IMG/VR virus record: IMGVR_UViG_3300046522_000058
Coordinates: 1 to 39,436 of that record
Reading direction: 5' to 3' (one strand)
Source: a virus
DNA length: 39,436 nucleotides
Translations under genes and position numbers: made by a program
Shown: piece by piece, positions 28,385-35,807 of the stretch
Layout of the letters: each line of letters starts with the position of its first letter
How positions within the stretch are numbered: the stretch's first letter is position 1
The notes under the pieces: model-generated
Told to the model about the DNA's origin: nothing
Database searches by the model: none
Seen by the model: only the letters and a program-made list of their open reading frames with translations

Positions 28385-30232
28385 TTATCGTGTGCCGAAG
28401 GCAGTCTGTACGCTGCCCCGGCCGTCGTTCTTGACGATGCGTCGGATCAAACGCTTCATGTCATCGTCAGCGCCGGTAACGTCGAACGTGACAGTCTGCG
28501 TGTTTCGCAGTGCAGCGCTGACTACGCCCTTGGGGCTGACGTCCATGGCCATACCCGGAAGATCCGAAGTAAGCCCGTTCAGCTGCTTCTTGAGTAGTGG
28601 CGTCTGCTTGTCGATACCGCGCATGAAACCGCCGATGACCATTCGGCCGTTAGGCGTCAGGATCTTCTTGTCAAGCGGCTCCGGACCCTTCCAACTGGTG
28701 AGCTTGGAGGTAAGGCCACCAAGGGTGGACTTGACCGAACCAAACATGTTCTTGATTCCGTTGATGAAACCGGAGATCAGAGACTTACCAGCGCCAAGGA
28801 GCAGACCGCCCAGGTTGCCAAGTGCCGACTTGATCTTGCCCGGGATGGACTTGATAAAGGCAATGGCATCCTGTCCCTTCTGCTTCAGCGCATCGAGCAG
28901 CTTCGAGCCAGCCTCCTTGGCGACCGACCACAGCTTGCCCGCAAGGGGCTTGATTGCGGACCAGATCTGACCAGGGAGTTTGGTGAAGATGCCTATCAGG
29001 AACTTGGCAGCGCCCGAAAGAGCCTGCTTGGCTAGGTCGAGAGCACCGCTGAAGTCACCGCGCAGCAGAGCCGCAATCGCCTGAATGGCCGGAACCACAA
29101 CGGTCGTGATGAAGCCAGCAAGCTGGTTCGCCAGGATCGTTGCAAGCTTGCCCACAAGGGTGATGATCGGCGTAAGGATCGGAACGAGAGCGTTGATGAT
29201 CGCGCCCAGTGCCCCGAACAGCGGGACCAGCGCCGTCAGGATCGGCGTAAGCGCAGGGAGCAGCGCCACGACGAGTTGCATGATCGGCGGGATAAGCGGC
29301 ATGACAGCCTGAACGAGCGCTAGGAACGCGTCGACCAGGGCACCAAGTACCGGGCCCAGTGCGGCAATTACCGGCATGAGGGCTGCGCCTAGCTGCGCGA
29401 TGATCGGGCCTAGTGCGCTGAGCAGCTTAGCCAGGATCGGACCAGCGAACTTGAGGATCTGCCCAAGTAGCTGACCAAGTACCGGAAGGATGCTGCCAAT
29501 TGCGCCAAACAGCGAATCAAGCAGCGGACCAGCCTGCCCAATTCCCGTAGCCAGTCCGCTGAAGAGACCGCCCACACCTTCGCCGAGCTTGCCCAGGCCA
29601 GAGGCCAGACCCTCGACCAGCGGCTGAGCGCTCTTCATGATGTCCTGAAGTCCGGGCATGACACCCTTGACCAGGTCACCAATGCCAGCCACCAGCGGCT
29701 GAATCATCGGCGCAGCCTGCTTGAACATGTCACCCAGGGCAGGGGCGATCTGGTCGAAGATGCCCTGTAGCTGCTTGGCCGCATCGGCGAGCGGCTTGAC
29801 CAGAGGCTGAGCGAGGCTCTGCATGGTCTTAGTGACGTGGTCCTTCAGGCCCGTAAACGCTGACTGCACTTGCTTGTTCTGTGCGGCAGCAGCTACGCCG
29901 ATACCGACCATGGCAAGAGGGACAGCAGCCAACGCACCCGCAGCGCCAACGGCACCACCGGCAATGCCTGCCATTCCCATCAGTGCAGGCTTGGTTCCCT
30001 TGCTTGCCGCTGACCCCAAGGAGGTGAACGCCGAGCCCAGGCCCGAACGAACAGAGGCACCAGCGCGAGCAGCACTAGCACCCAGCGAGCGGAACGCCGA
30101 GTCAACCCGACGGCCCACCCGCTCAGCCTCAATGCGGACGGTTTCCAGCCGACGAGCAGCAGCGCGAACGCCCCGCTGTAGCTGGTCAGTGTCGATGCCA
30201 AGAGCCACGGTCAGTGAAGCCAACGTGGCCAA
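28385..30232 (-). CDS. Tape measure protein
   Basis: A 615-residue, helix-rich protein that sets tail length and is probably extruded at infection. The N-terminus has a coiled coil (LQRGVRAAARRLETVRIEAE). The centre is a long series of hydrophobic repeats (GPILAKLLSALGPIIAQLGA, LVPILTPIITLVGKLATIL), and the C-terminus has PGKIKSALGNLGGLLLGAG-type motifs common to tape measures. At about 0.15 nm per residue it predicts a tail near 90 nm. The start is TTG 30232 with AAAGGGGG six bases upstream. Its leader overlaps an operator palindrome. Confidence 0.93.
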   Translation of the reverse strand: MATLASLTVALGIDTDQLQRGVRAAARRLETVRIEAERVGRRVDSAFRSLGASAARAGASVRSGLGSAFTSLGSAASKGTKPALMGMAGIAGGAVGAAGALAAVPLAMVGIGVAAAAQNKQVQSAFTGLKDHVTKTMQSLAQPLVKPLADAAKQLQGIFDQIAPALGDMFKQAAPMIQPLVAGIGDLVKGVMPGLQDIMKSAQPLVEGLASGLGKLGEGVGGLFSGLATGIGQAGPLLDSLFGAIGSILPVLGQLLGQILKFAGPILAKLLSALGPIIAQLGAALMPVIAALGPVLGALVDAFLALVQAVMPLIPPIMQLVVALLPALTPILTALVPLFGALGAIINALVPILTPIITLVGKLATILANQLAGFITTVVVPAIQAIAALLRGDFSGALDLAKQALSGAAKFLIGIFTKLPGQIWSAIKPLAGKLWSVAKEAGSKLLDALKQKGQDAIAFIKSIPGKIKSALGNLGGLLLGAGKSLISGFINGIKNMFGSVKSTLGGLTSKLTSWKGPEPLDKKILTPNGRMVIGGFMRGIDKQTPLLKKQLNGLTSDLPGMAMDVSPKGVVSAALRNTQTVTFDVTGADDDMKRLIRRIVKNDGRGSVQTAFGTR

Positions 30233-30258
30233 CCGGCACCCCCTTTCTGTCCGTAGTC

Positions 30259-30278
30259 ACCTACGAACTTTCGTACGT
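30259..30278. promoter_or_regulatory. Operator-like palindrome, copy 8
   Basis: ACCTACGAA-CT-TTCGTACGT encodes the last residues (TYESS) and stop codon of the tail chaperone and lies 27 bases before the tape measure start. The site is thus kept within coding sequence in the middle of the late operon. Confidence 0.75.
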
Positions 30279-30602
30279 CCGGACGCTCCCGCCCAGAGCC
30301 GTGTTCGCCTTCATGACGTCTTGCCAAATCTCCTGGGGCGTCTTCTTGCGCTTGAACCACGTAGGCAGGAAGTCAGACGGCCTAGCACGCTTCTTGGCGC
30401 CACCGGCGTTGTGCACCGTGGCAGCAATGATGCTTGCGCTGATTTCGGCTCGTAGCCGTACGTCAAGGGGGCCGGTCACCCGCTCGTACGCCATCCATTC
30501 GGTTAGTTCCCGGGAAGACGTACGGGCGAGCAACTCGGCCACAGGCATGCCCAGATGACCAGCGAGACGGAAGTAGAACTGTCGCTCTGGACGGGACGTC
30601 AG
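30261..30602 (-). CDS. Tail assembly chaperone, frameshifted extension (GT-type)
   Basis: This is the downstream part of the frameshift product, not an independent gene. Slippage by -1 at GGGAAAC (30602-30608) joins codons of the upstream chaperone to LTSRPERQFYFRLAGHLG and on to the stop at 30261, giving about 234 residues in all. The in-frame ATG at 30548 has no SD. RELTEWMAYERVTGPLDVR and RAEISASIIAATVHN match the T part of tail chaperones of this kind. Chaperones of this type bind tape measure during tail assembly; the tape measure gene follows. Confidence 0.88.
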   Translation of the reverse strand: MTSRPERQFYFRLAGHLGMPVAELLARTSSRELTEWMAYERVTGPLDVRLRAEISASIIAATVHNAGGAKKRARPSDFLPTWFKRKKTPQEIWQDVMKANTALGGSVRTYESS

Positions 30603-30964
30603 TTTCCCGTCAGTTCCTCAACATCCTCATCGTTCAGACCAGACAGCCGCGTAGCGACGTCGACCACGCGGGTAAGAGCCTGAGCCGACTTCAGACCGAG
30701 GCGGTTGACCTCAGCGTCAGAGCGGAACAGTCGCTTGCCGTTCTCGTCCACCAGGCAGTACGCAGCGAGGCGAGCCCGGTAGCGGTCTAGGGCCTTGTCC
30801 TTGTCCACGCCATTCATGTTGGCGTTCAGCATGGCGGCTTCAAACCGGTCCCGGTCGGTGCCGCTCATGCCCTGAACGAGAACCGTACCGCCCCACTCCG
30901 GGACAGAGACAGCCTCGCGCTGAAGGTCGTCAGCACCAAGAATGTCATCAGCGGAAAGGTACAT
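30599..30964 (-). CDS. Tail assembly chaperone, unshifted form (G-type)
   Basis: A 121-residue protein encoded between the tail tube and tape measure genes, the standard place for lambda G-like chaperones. Segments VPEWGGTVLVQGMSGTDRD and LDRYRARLAAYCLVDENGKR resemble that family. Its last codons ACG GGA AAC TGA contain the slippery heptamer GGGAAAC right before the stop, so most ribosomes stop here and a fraction shift -1 into the T extension. ATG 30964 follows CAGGAG at 11 bases, a rather long gap. Confidence 0.9.
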   Translation of the reverse strand: MYLSADDILGADDLQREAVSVPEWGGTVLVQGMSGTDRDRFEAAMLNANMNGVDKDKALDRYRARLAAYCLVDENGKRLFRSDAEVNRLGLKSAQALTRVVDVATRLSGLNDEDVEELTGN

Positions 30965-30970
30965 GTGTGG

Positions 30971-31393
30971 TTACGCTCCTGCGGTGATGGTCGGCTTACC
31001 CGACACCTTGAAAGTGAGTTCAGCGGACAGCTTGTCGTCCACCGGCGATTCCTGGGAGAACCCAGTCATGATGAGCTTGAGGTCCCACTGACCGATGCCG
31101 CCAGGGAAAACCATCTGGTAGTTGCGGGGCTTGGTGTCCTCGAAGTCTTCAACGAGGTCATCGTGAATGCGCGGGTCGTAGTTCAGCTCGATGGAAACCT
31201 CACCGGCGTCCTTCAGACCACCGATGAACTCTCGCCACCCGTCGACCGAGTCATGAGCCGTAACGTCGTACGTCTCCCGCTCGATCTCCGGACCGCTGAC
31301 ACTGGTCACAGAACCGATGGCTAGGAAACCTTCGGTCGGGGTGACACCATCGCCACGCTTCAGCGCAATGCCGAACGCGTCTAGTCCAGCCAC
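30971..31393 (-). CDS. Major tail tube protein
   Basis: A 140-residue protein with the tube-protein pattern: IGSVTSVSGPEIERETYDVT near residue 25, AHDSVDGWREFIGGLKDAGE, then NYDPRIHD and a C-terminal LSAELTFKVSGKPTITAGA. These are typical of lambda gpV/HK97-like tail tubes of siphophages, here without the extra Ig domain. The start is GTG 31393, with GGAG eight bases upstream. Order connector - terminator - tube - chaperones - tape measure supports the call. Confidence 0.9.
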   Translation of the reverse strand: MAGLDAFGIALKRGDGVTPTEGFLAIGSVTSVSGPEIERETYDVTAHDSVDGWREFIGGLKDAGEVSIELNYDPRIHDDLVEDFEDTKPRNYQMVFPGGIGQWDLKLIMTGFSQESPVDDKLSAELTFKVSGKPTITAGA

Positions 31394-31397
31394 GTAG

Positions 31398-31790
31398 TTA
31401 CTCCTTAGTCATGTGTACGCGGTACTGCGCGTTGATGTGCCGTATCTCCGGGTCGGGATCGGGCAGTACCTGATGTTGGGCGTGCTTGATAAACACGTCC
31501 TTGAACCCGGAAATAGCCAGCGGCACACGATCTAGGGCAGCGTCGACGAGCGCGAACAGGTCGTAGGCTTCGCCGTTGCCGGGCGCCTTGGACCAAACAT
31601 GTACGGTCACAAGGGCATTGAGTCCCTGCGCGTCGTGCTGGTCGTCCGGGTATTCGATGATCGAGCCGAGCGTGACGTAGGGGAACGGGGCCGCTTCGGG
31701 GGTGTAGTCGTACACGCGGGCAGTCAGCGAGGGTACGGCGTTCAGCTTGCCGAAAATGGCAGTCTGAAGGGGCCTCAGAGCCGTAGCCAT
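31398..31790 (-). CDS. Tail terminator (DUF3168-like)
   Basis: A 130-residue protein. LRPLQTAIFGKLNAVPSL, the strand PFPYVTLGSIIEYPDDQHD and TVHVWSKAPGNGEAYDLFAL match the DUF3168/gpU-like tail terminator family, which caps the tail tube and joins it to the head. The ATG follows the upstream stop by one base (TAAATGG). It lies between the HK97 gp10-like gene and the tail tube gene, the usual order. Confidence 0.87.
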   Translation of the reverse strand: MATALRPLQTAIFGKLNAVPSLTARVYDYTPEAAPFPYVTLGSIIEYPDDQHDAQGLNALVTVHVWSKAPGNGEAYDLFALVDAALDRVPLAISGFKDVFIKHAQHQVLPDPDPEIRHINAQYRVHMTKE

Positions 31791-32159
31791 TTACCACCGT
31801 CCCAGGTGTCGGGAGGCAGCGCGCTGCATGGCACGTTCGCCCGTGCGTCGGTGGATCTGAGCCGCAGGCCCAAGGAACGGCTGATCACTCATCTTGCTCG
31901 TTCCCTTCTCCACGTAGTAGGCGTACTCACGGGTTTTGCCGTTCTGGATCTGGACCCAGGCTTTGCCGGAACCCGTATTCACCTTTGACTCAATGGAGTT
32001 GCGCAGCGCACCCGAGCGAACAGGCGCAAGATCCTTGGCCGTTTTCTCGATGTCCTGCGCCCACTTTTCCAGCGCCTCGTTACGGGCGTCGTTGACTCTG
32101 CGAGGCAAGAGCCGTAGTCGCGCTAGCGCCTGCTTGAACCCCCGGACAGTGGCAGCCAT
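31791..32159 (-). CDS. HK97 gp10-like head-tail protein
   Basis: A 122-residue protein with an N-terminal helix (FKQALARLRLLPRRVNDARN) and APVRSGALRNSIESKV, the motif of the HK97 gp10-like family. EYAYYVEKGTSKMSDQPFLG adds the typical EKGT segment. It acts at the neck, where head and tail join. It overlaps the preceding gene by one base. Confidence 0.87.
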   Translation of the reverse strand: MAATVRGFKQALARLRLLPRRVNDARNEALEKWAQDIEKTAKDLAPVRSGALRNSIESKVNTGSGKAWVQIQNGKTREYAYYVEKGTSKMSDQPFLGPAAQIHRRTGERAMQRAASRHLGRW

Positions 32160-32491
32160 CAGACACCCGCCTGACGTAGCTTGCAGTCAGCGCGTAGGTA
32201 GGTGTTCGGCTCGCTGGGCTGGAAGGTGGCCAGCACCTCGAACACGTCGCTTGCGCGGTGCAGTTCATCGCCCCGGAGTACATCCGCTGTAGGGAGTAGG
32301 TAGACGACGTGGGATAGGTCGGCGCCATTCTGCGCAGCTACAACCCGCTCAGTGGCGGAAGGCTGGCTCACTCGGGCGCGAACACTGCCCAGCGCAGACA
32401 GGACCGACGTGTAACCGCCCATGCCATCAGCCGTGCGCACCGTGCGGTGAACGGTCAGACTGGCGTTCAGTAGTCGGGCAATGCGGCTCAT
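32159..32491 (-). CDS. Head-tail adaptor / head closure protein
   Basis: A 110-residue beta-rich protein (SLTVHRTVRTADGMGGYTSV, SVRARVSQPSATERVVAAQN, FEVLATFQPSEPNTYLRADC) resembling SPP1 gp16/HK97 gp7-type head closure proteins. It overlaps the upstream connector by four bases (ATGA) and the downstream gp10-like gene by one. Position in the connector cluster is the main support. Confidence 0.78.
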   Translation of the reverse strand: MSRIARLLNASLTVHRTVRTADGMGGYTSVLSALGSVRARVSQPSATERVVAAQNGADLSHVVYLLPTADVLRGDELHRASDVFEVLATFQPSEPNTYLRADCKLRQAGV

Positions 32492-33057
32492 AGGCTGCGC
32501 ACCACCACACCGGCGCCACTGCCGAAGCGAGCGGCCAGCCTGTTGCGCTGGAAGCCAGACAGAACCATCGTGCCGGTTTCCGTGTCGGCGTAGGTCACGG
32601 AGTAGTCACCTATGCGTTCAGCGCTGATGGCACGCGAGGCGGTCTCACCGGAGCGCAGGGCAACTAGCTCTTGTCCGGCCAGACGACAGACCAGGTCGAC
32701 AATGTCAGACGGCACAGCGGGTAGGCCGTGCGTGTACGTGACCTCAACCTCAGTACCCTCGTCGAAGCCACAGGATCGCGTGAGAGCGCCTGAAAGTAGC
32801 TTGTAGTCCGAGACTGCCACCCCATCCACGGAAACCGCAGAGACGGCCGTGACGGGCCCTCCCGGTAGGCGTAGGCGGGAGCCCCTACCTTCCAGGGTGA
32901 CAGTGGACGTGGTCTCGCTGATCGGGGAACCAGCGGCATCCCGGACGAGCGTGGAAGCCACGTCAAGGTAGATGGTCACTGCGTCAACCTCAGTGGGTGA
33001 GACAGTGACGCCCCGGGATTCTAGGTCAGCGATGGTGGCCAGCGGTGCGAGTGCCAT
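32488..33057 (-). CDS. Head-tail connector (gp6-like adaptor)
   Basis: A 189-residue protein. ATIADLESRGVTVSPTEVDA and VDLVCRLAGQELVALRSGET fit the helical connector proteins that bind under the portal. A beta segment (EGRGSRLRLPGGPVTAVSAV, DGVAVSDYKLLSG) lies between. I start at ATG 33057, which has GAGAGG eight bases upstream, rather than the GTG three codons earlier inside that region. It follows the 50-residue gene by 14 bases. Confidence 0.82.
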   Translation of the reverse strand: MALAPLATIADLESRGVTVSPTEVDAVTIYLDVASTLVRDAAGSPISETTSTVTLEGRGSRLRLPGGPVTAVSAVSVDGVAVSDYKLLSGALTRSCGFDEGTEVEVTYTHGLPAVPSDIVDLVCRLAGQELVALRSGETASRAISAERIGDYSVTYADTETGTMVLSGFQRNRLAARFGSGAGVVVRSL

Positions 33058-33071
33058 CGTGGCCACCTCTC

Positions 33072-33224
33072 TTACTTGGTAGCCGTGCGGCGCGTGGTGC
33101 GCTTCGGCTCGGGCTCAGGCTCAGGGGCGTGCGAGTAACCACGCTTGCCGTTACCAACAAGGCATTCCGCCATGTCGTCCGGCACCTCAGTGGGAACCCC
33201 GTTTGGACCAATGACGATCGCCAA
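33072..33224 (-). CDS. Small protein between capsid and connector genes, 50 aa
   Basis: A short gene starting with TTG at 33224, seven bases after GGAGG, and ending at TAA 33072. The product begins MAIVIGPNGVPTEVPDDMAE and ends with a repetitive EPEPEPKR stretch and a basic tail (TTRRTATK). Actinophages often carry such a short acidic then basic protein after the capsid gene; it may be a head accessory protein or a minor connector. It is too short for ordinary ORF thresholds. Confidence 0.7.
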   Translation of the reverse strand: MAIVIGPNGVPTEVPDDMAECLVGNGKRGYSHAPEPEPEPKRTTRRTATK

Positions 33225-33252
33225 GGGTCAACCTCCAATGTTCAGTTGGGCC

Positions 33253-33288
33253 AAGGGGCCGCCCAGCGCACATGCACCAGGCAGCCCC
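33253..33288 (-). terminator. Partial terminator after the capsid gene
   Basis: On the minus strand GGGGCTGCC pairs with GGGCGGCCCC (one G-T), followed only by TTGG. Such a hairpin would raise capsid mRNA over downstream genes by partial termination or by protecting the 3' end. Confidence 0.55.
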
Positions 33289-33301
33289 ACAGCAGCGACG
33301 A

Positions 33302-34120
33302 TTACACAGACGTCCAAGCAGCGACACCGGCCGCGCGAACGACCTTGGCGCCGTAGACGTGGAGACCACGCAGACGGTCAGCGAACTTGTCCGTGGCGCG
33401 CATCGCTTCGGTCTTCTCGACCTGCGAGACGTAGGCAACGGCCGGACGGTAGAACGCCAGAGCCTGAGCCTTGGCGACGTTCGGCAGGTTCTCGCTGGTG
33501 TAGATGTCGAAGCCGAGCAGGCGACCGAGGGAAGCCTCACGGAGACCAGCGGGCGAACCGCTCTTGTCAACCGCAGTGAGCTTGCTGGACGCGTCGAGTA
33601 GGACGGCCTCGAACTCAGCGTTGACGATCAGGACACGGTTACCACCCGGAACCTTGGCCTTGTTCAGGGCCTTGCGCAGGTCACGGATGACGTCGAACGC
33701 CGAGTCACCATCGGTCAGCGCAGTACCGGCCGGGGTGGACGAGCCAGCACCAGTGACGGCCGTCGACAGGATGAACTTGTCAGCGTCCTCAGCGAGACCC
33801 TCGCCAGCGGAACGGGTGAAGGCGTCCATGGAGCCCGCAGCCTGCGCCTTGTCGATGTCGTCCACGTAGAAGTCAAAAGACTTCTCCTGGTCGATGAGGA
33901 GATCCTGAGAGGCGGTCTCGACAGCGTCAGCCGAAGTCGTGCGGCTGGTCGCGTAGTTCTTGATCGCAACAGCAGTCGCGCTGTTGATCTTCACGACGTT
34001 ACCGGCCGAGGCGTTGCCCTCGTACTCACGGTTGGTCAGAGCAGCCGCAATGGCCTGCTCACGGAAGTCAGTGAGAAGCTGAGCGTTCCAGATCTCGGGG
34101 ATGAAAGAGGTAACGGCCAC
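33302..34120 (-). CDS. Major capsid protein
   Basis: A 272-residue protein with the look of an HK97-fold capsid subunit. FIPEIWNAQLLTDFREQAIA at the N-terminus is typical of a large actinophage capsid family. GNVVKINSATAVAIKNY, SFDFYVDDIDKAQAAG, FDVIRDLRKALNKAKVP and VLIVNAEFEAVLL follow in the expected order. No long N-terminal delta domain is present, consistent with the separate scaffold gene upstream. The start is GTG 34120, seven bases after GGAG. Flanked by scaffold and connector genes. Confidence 0.92.
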   Translation of the reverse strand: MAVTSFIPEIWNAQLLTDFREQAIAAALTNREYEGNASAGNVVKINSATAVAIKNYATSRTTSADAVETASQDLLIDQEKSFDFYVDDIDKAQAAGSMDAFTRSAGEGLAEDADKFILSTAVTGAGSSTPAGTALTDGDSAFDVIRDLRKALNKAKVPGGNRVLIVNAEFEAVLLDASSKLTAVDKSGSPAGLREASLGRLLGFDIYTSENLPNVAKAQALAFYRPAVAYVSQVEKTEAMRATDKFADRLRGLHVYGAKVVRAAGVAAWTSV

Positions 34121-34185
34121 TAGGGCACTCCATTTCTGTGATGAGTGAGCCAGCGCGGTTTACGCCAGCGGGTAGGTAACTGGTC

Positions 34186-34839
34186 TTACTTGCCAGTGAG
34201 AAGGTTCGTTAGCCGACCCTCGCGCTTCGCCTTTACGATCGCTTCGGGGGTCATGCCTTCAAGCTGCTCACGGGTCAGCTGAGTTGGGCCAGTCGCCTTG
34301 CGCGCTGCTCCACCGTCGCCGGAACCCTGGAAGCGTGGCCGTGCCGTTGCGGCTAGGTGTGGCTTCCTGGTGAGTAGATCTTCAATCGCGTCGTTGATCT
34401 CGTCCGTATCCACGTCGCCGTTCTCGTCAACCTCGAACTTGGTGAGGTCTAGATACAGCGCCACGTCGGAAGGATCGGCGAACTTGCCAGCGGCAGCCGC
34501 CTTGACTTCGGATCGAAGGATTCGCGCGTTGGCCTTTTCGGTGGCCTCTCGCGCAGCCTGCGAACGGATCTGGTCCGCCGTAGGCTCGTCTGTGTTCTCT
34601 CCCTTGGGGGCGCTTTCCAGCGCAGACAGGCGGGCTTCAAGGTCGCGACGCTTGTCACGCTCCTCGCGCCACTTGCCCTTCATGGAGTCCAGCGCCTTCT
34701 TACCAGCGTCGCCTAGCTGGTCGGCACCATCCGGGTTAGCGTCACCATCGCCAACTTCCGTACCCTCAGCGTCAGTCGCTGCGGAAGCGTCGTCAGTGAT
34801 CGGCTGCTCATCAGTGGTGGTGCTCTCGTTTTCAGGCAT
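34186..34839 (-). CDS. Scaffolding protein
   Basis: A 217-residue protein with an acidic, disordered N-terminus (TTTDEQPITDDASAATDAEG), a charged coiled coil (KWREERDKRRDLEARLSALE), and a basic C-terminal helix (REQLEGMTPEAIVKAKREGR) that would bind capsid protein. This is the standard scaffold organisation, and the gene lies directly before the capsid gene. I start at ATG 34839 (GGAG six bases upstream) rather than 34851, which has no SD. Confidence 0.9.
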   Translation of the reverse strand: MPENESTTTDEQPITDDASAATDAEGTEVGDGDANPDGADQLGDAGKKALDSMKGKWREERDKRRDLEARLSALESAPKGENTDEPTADQIRSQAAREATEKANARILRSEVKAAAAGKFADPSDVALYLDLTKFEVDENGDVDTDEINDAIEDLLTRKPHLAATARPRFQGSGDGGAARKATGPTQLTREQLEGMTPEAIVKAKREGRLTNLLTGK

Positions 34840-34866
34840 GCGGGACTCCATATCTGCGCGTTGCGC

Positions 34867-34886
34867 GCGTACGAAAGTTCGTAGGT
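34867..34886. promoter_or_regulatory. Operator-like palindrome, copy 9
   Basis: GCGTACGAA-AG-TTCGTAGGT lies between the MuF-like gene and scaffold, 28 bases ahead of the scaffold start. It is the rightmost copy found, deep in the structural operon, with no clear promoter around it. Confidence 0.7.
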
Positions 34887-34901
34887 GCTCCGGACGTTGC
34901 G

Positions 34902-35807
34902 TCAGCGGAGATAGCCGTTCTTGTACAGAAGCCGGATTGCGTGGTCTCTGTCATCGCCTGCTAGGCGGTAGATCTCTTCAGGCATGAGGCGGGGCGGACG
35001 CTTGATCTTGCGCGAGCCCGTACCTACGTGGGTTACCTGAACGGTCTTGCCGAACATCTCAACCTTGTCCATGCTCTTGCGAGCGTTGACCACGCTGGAA
35101 ATGTTGGCGCCATCATCAATGGCCTTGGCCCCCGCTTCCCCAAAGACCTTGCGTCGCTGGGCGGGAGTCATGCTGTCGAACAGGTCTTTGGCGTCAAGCG
35201 GTGTGGGGGTGTGCTTGCGGGTAACCGGCTCCATCGTGCAGTCACAGCGCGGATGGCGTAGGAAGCCATTGGATACGCCGTACTCACGGCCAGCGAGGAT
35301 GATGCAACGCGAGCAGGCGGGAAGCTCGACCACGCGAATGTAGGACGTGACGCCCTTGTTCGCGACCATTGCGGCTTGGTCCGCCTGCCTGCCTGTGTCT
35401 GCAACCACCGTCCGGACCACCATGTCAAGGAAGGCGCCAGCACGGGCCATTGCGGCACGCGGGCTGAATCCTTGGCGCTGGGCTCGGATGGCGGTAGGTG
35501 CAGCGCGAGCAAGCAGGCCCATAGCATCGCGCCCATCGGGCGTCTGCCGGGCGAACTGCTCGGGGTCGATCTCAGGGCCCTGCGCTTCGCGCCCGAGCAG
35601 CTCACGCATGAAGGTGTGCGTTCCTTCAGCGGCGTGCAACTGCCCTGCCTGCACCATGGCCGTGACCCGGGGGAGCAACCTGCCCCAATCCCGGGCCACA
35701 TCTTCAGGCCGGACCTTTGCCCACTCTGCGAGCACTGCCCGCGCTGTACCGTCTGCTAGTGCTTCACGCTCCCGCTGGTGTCTCTGCGCCCTGCGGCTGC
35801 TCGCCAT
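34902..35807 (-). CDS. MuF-like minor head protein
   Basis: A 301-residue protein in the slot between portal and scaffold. The N-terminal half is helical (HLREL-type helices with TARAVLAEWAKVRPEDVARD). The C-terminal part has the cysteine and histidine arrangement ELPACSRCIILAGREY and HPRCDCTMEPV, characteristic of actinophage MuF-like proteins. The start is ATG 35807 with GGAG nine bases upstream, overlapping the portal gene by 44 bases. A protease role has been proposed for some relatives, but no protease motif is evident here. Confidence 0.85.
   Translation of the reverse strand: MASSRRAQRHQREREALADGTARAVLAEWAKVRPEDVARDWGRLLPRVTAMVQAGQLHAAEGTHTFMRELLGREAQGPEIDPEQFARQTPDGRDAMGLLARAAPTAIRAQRQGFSPRAAMARAGAFLDMVVRTVVADTGRQADQAAMVANKGVTSYIRVVELPACSRCIILAGREYGVSNGFLRHPRCDCTMEPVTRKHTPTPLDAKDLFDSMTPAQRRKVFGEAGAKAIDDGANISSVVNARKSMDKVEMFGKTVQVTHVGTGSRKIKRPPRLMPEEIYRLAGDDRDHAIRLLYKNGYLR

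Noticed and set aside
31405-31797. Alternative minus-strand frame over the tail terminator gene
   Set aside because: It has no family features; the overlapping frame matches DUF3168 and fits the gene junctions.
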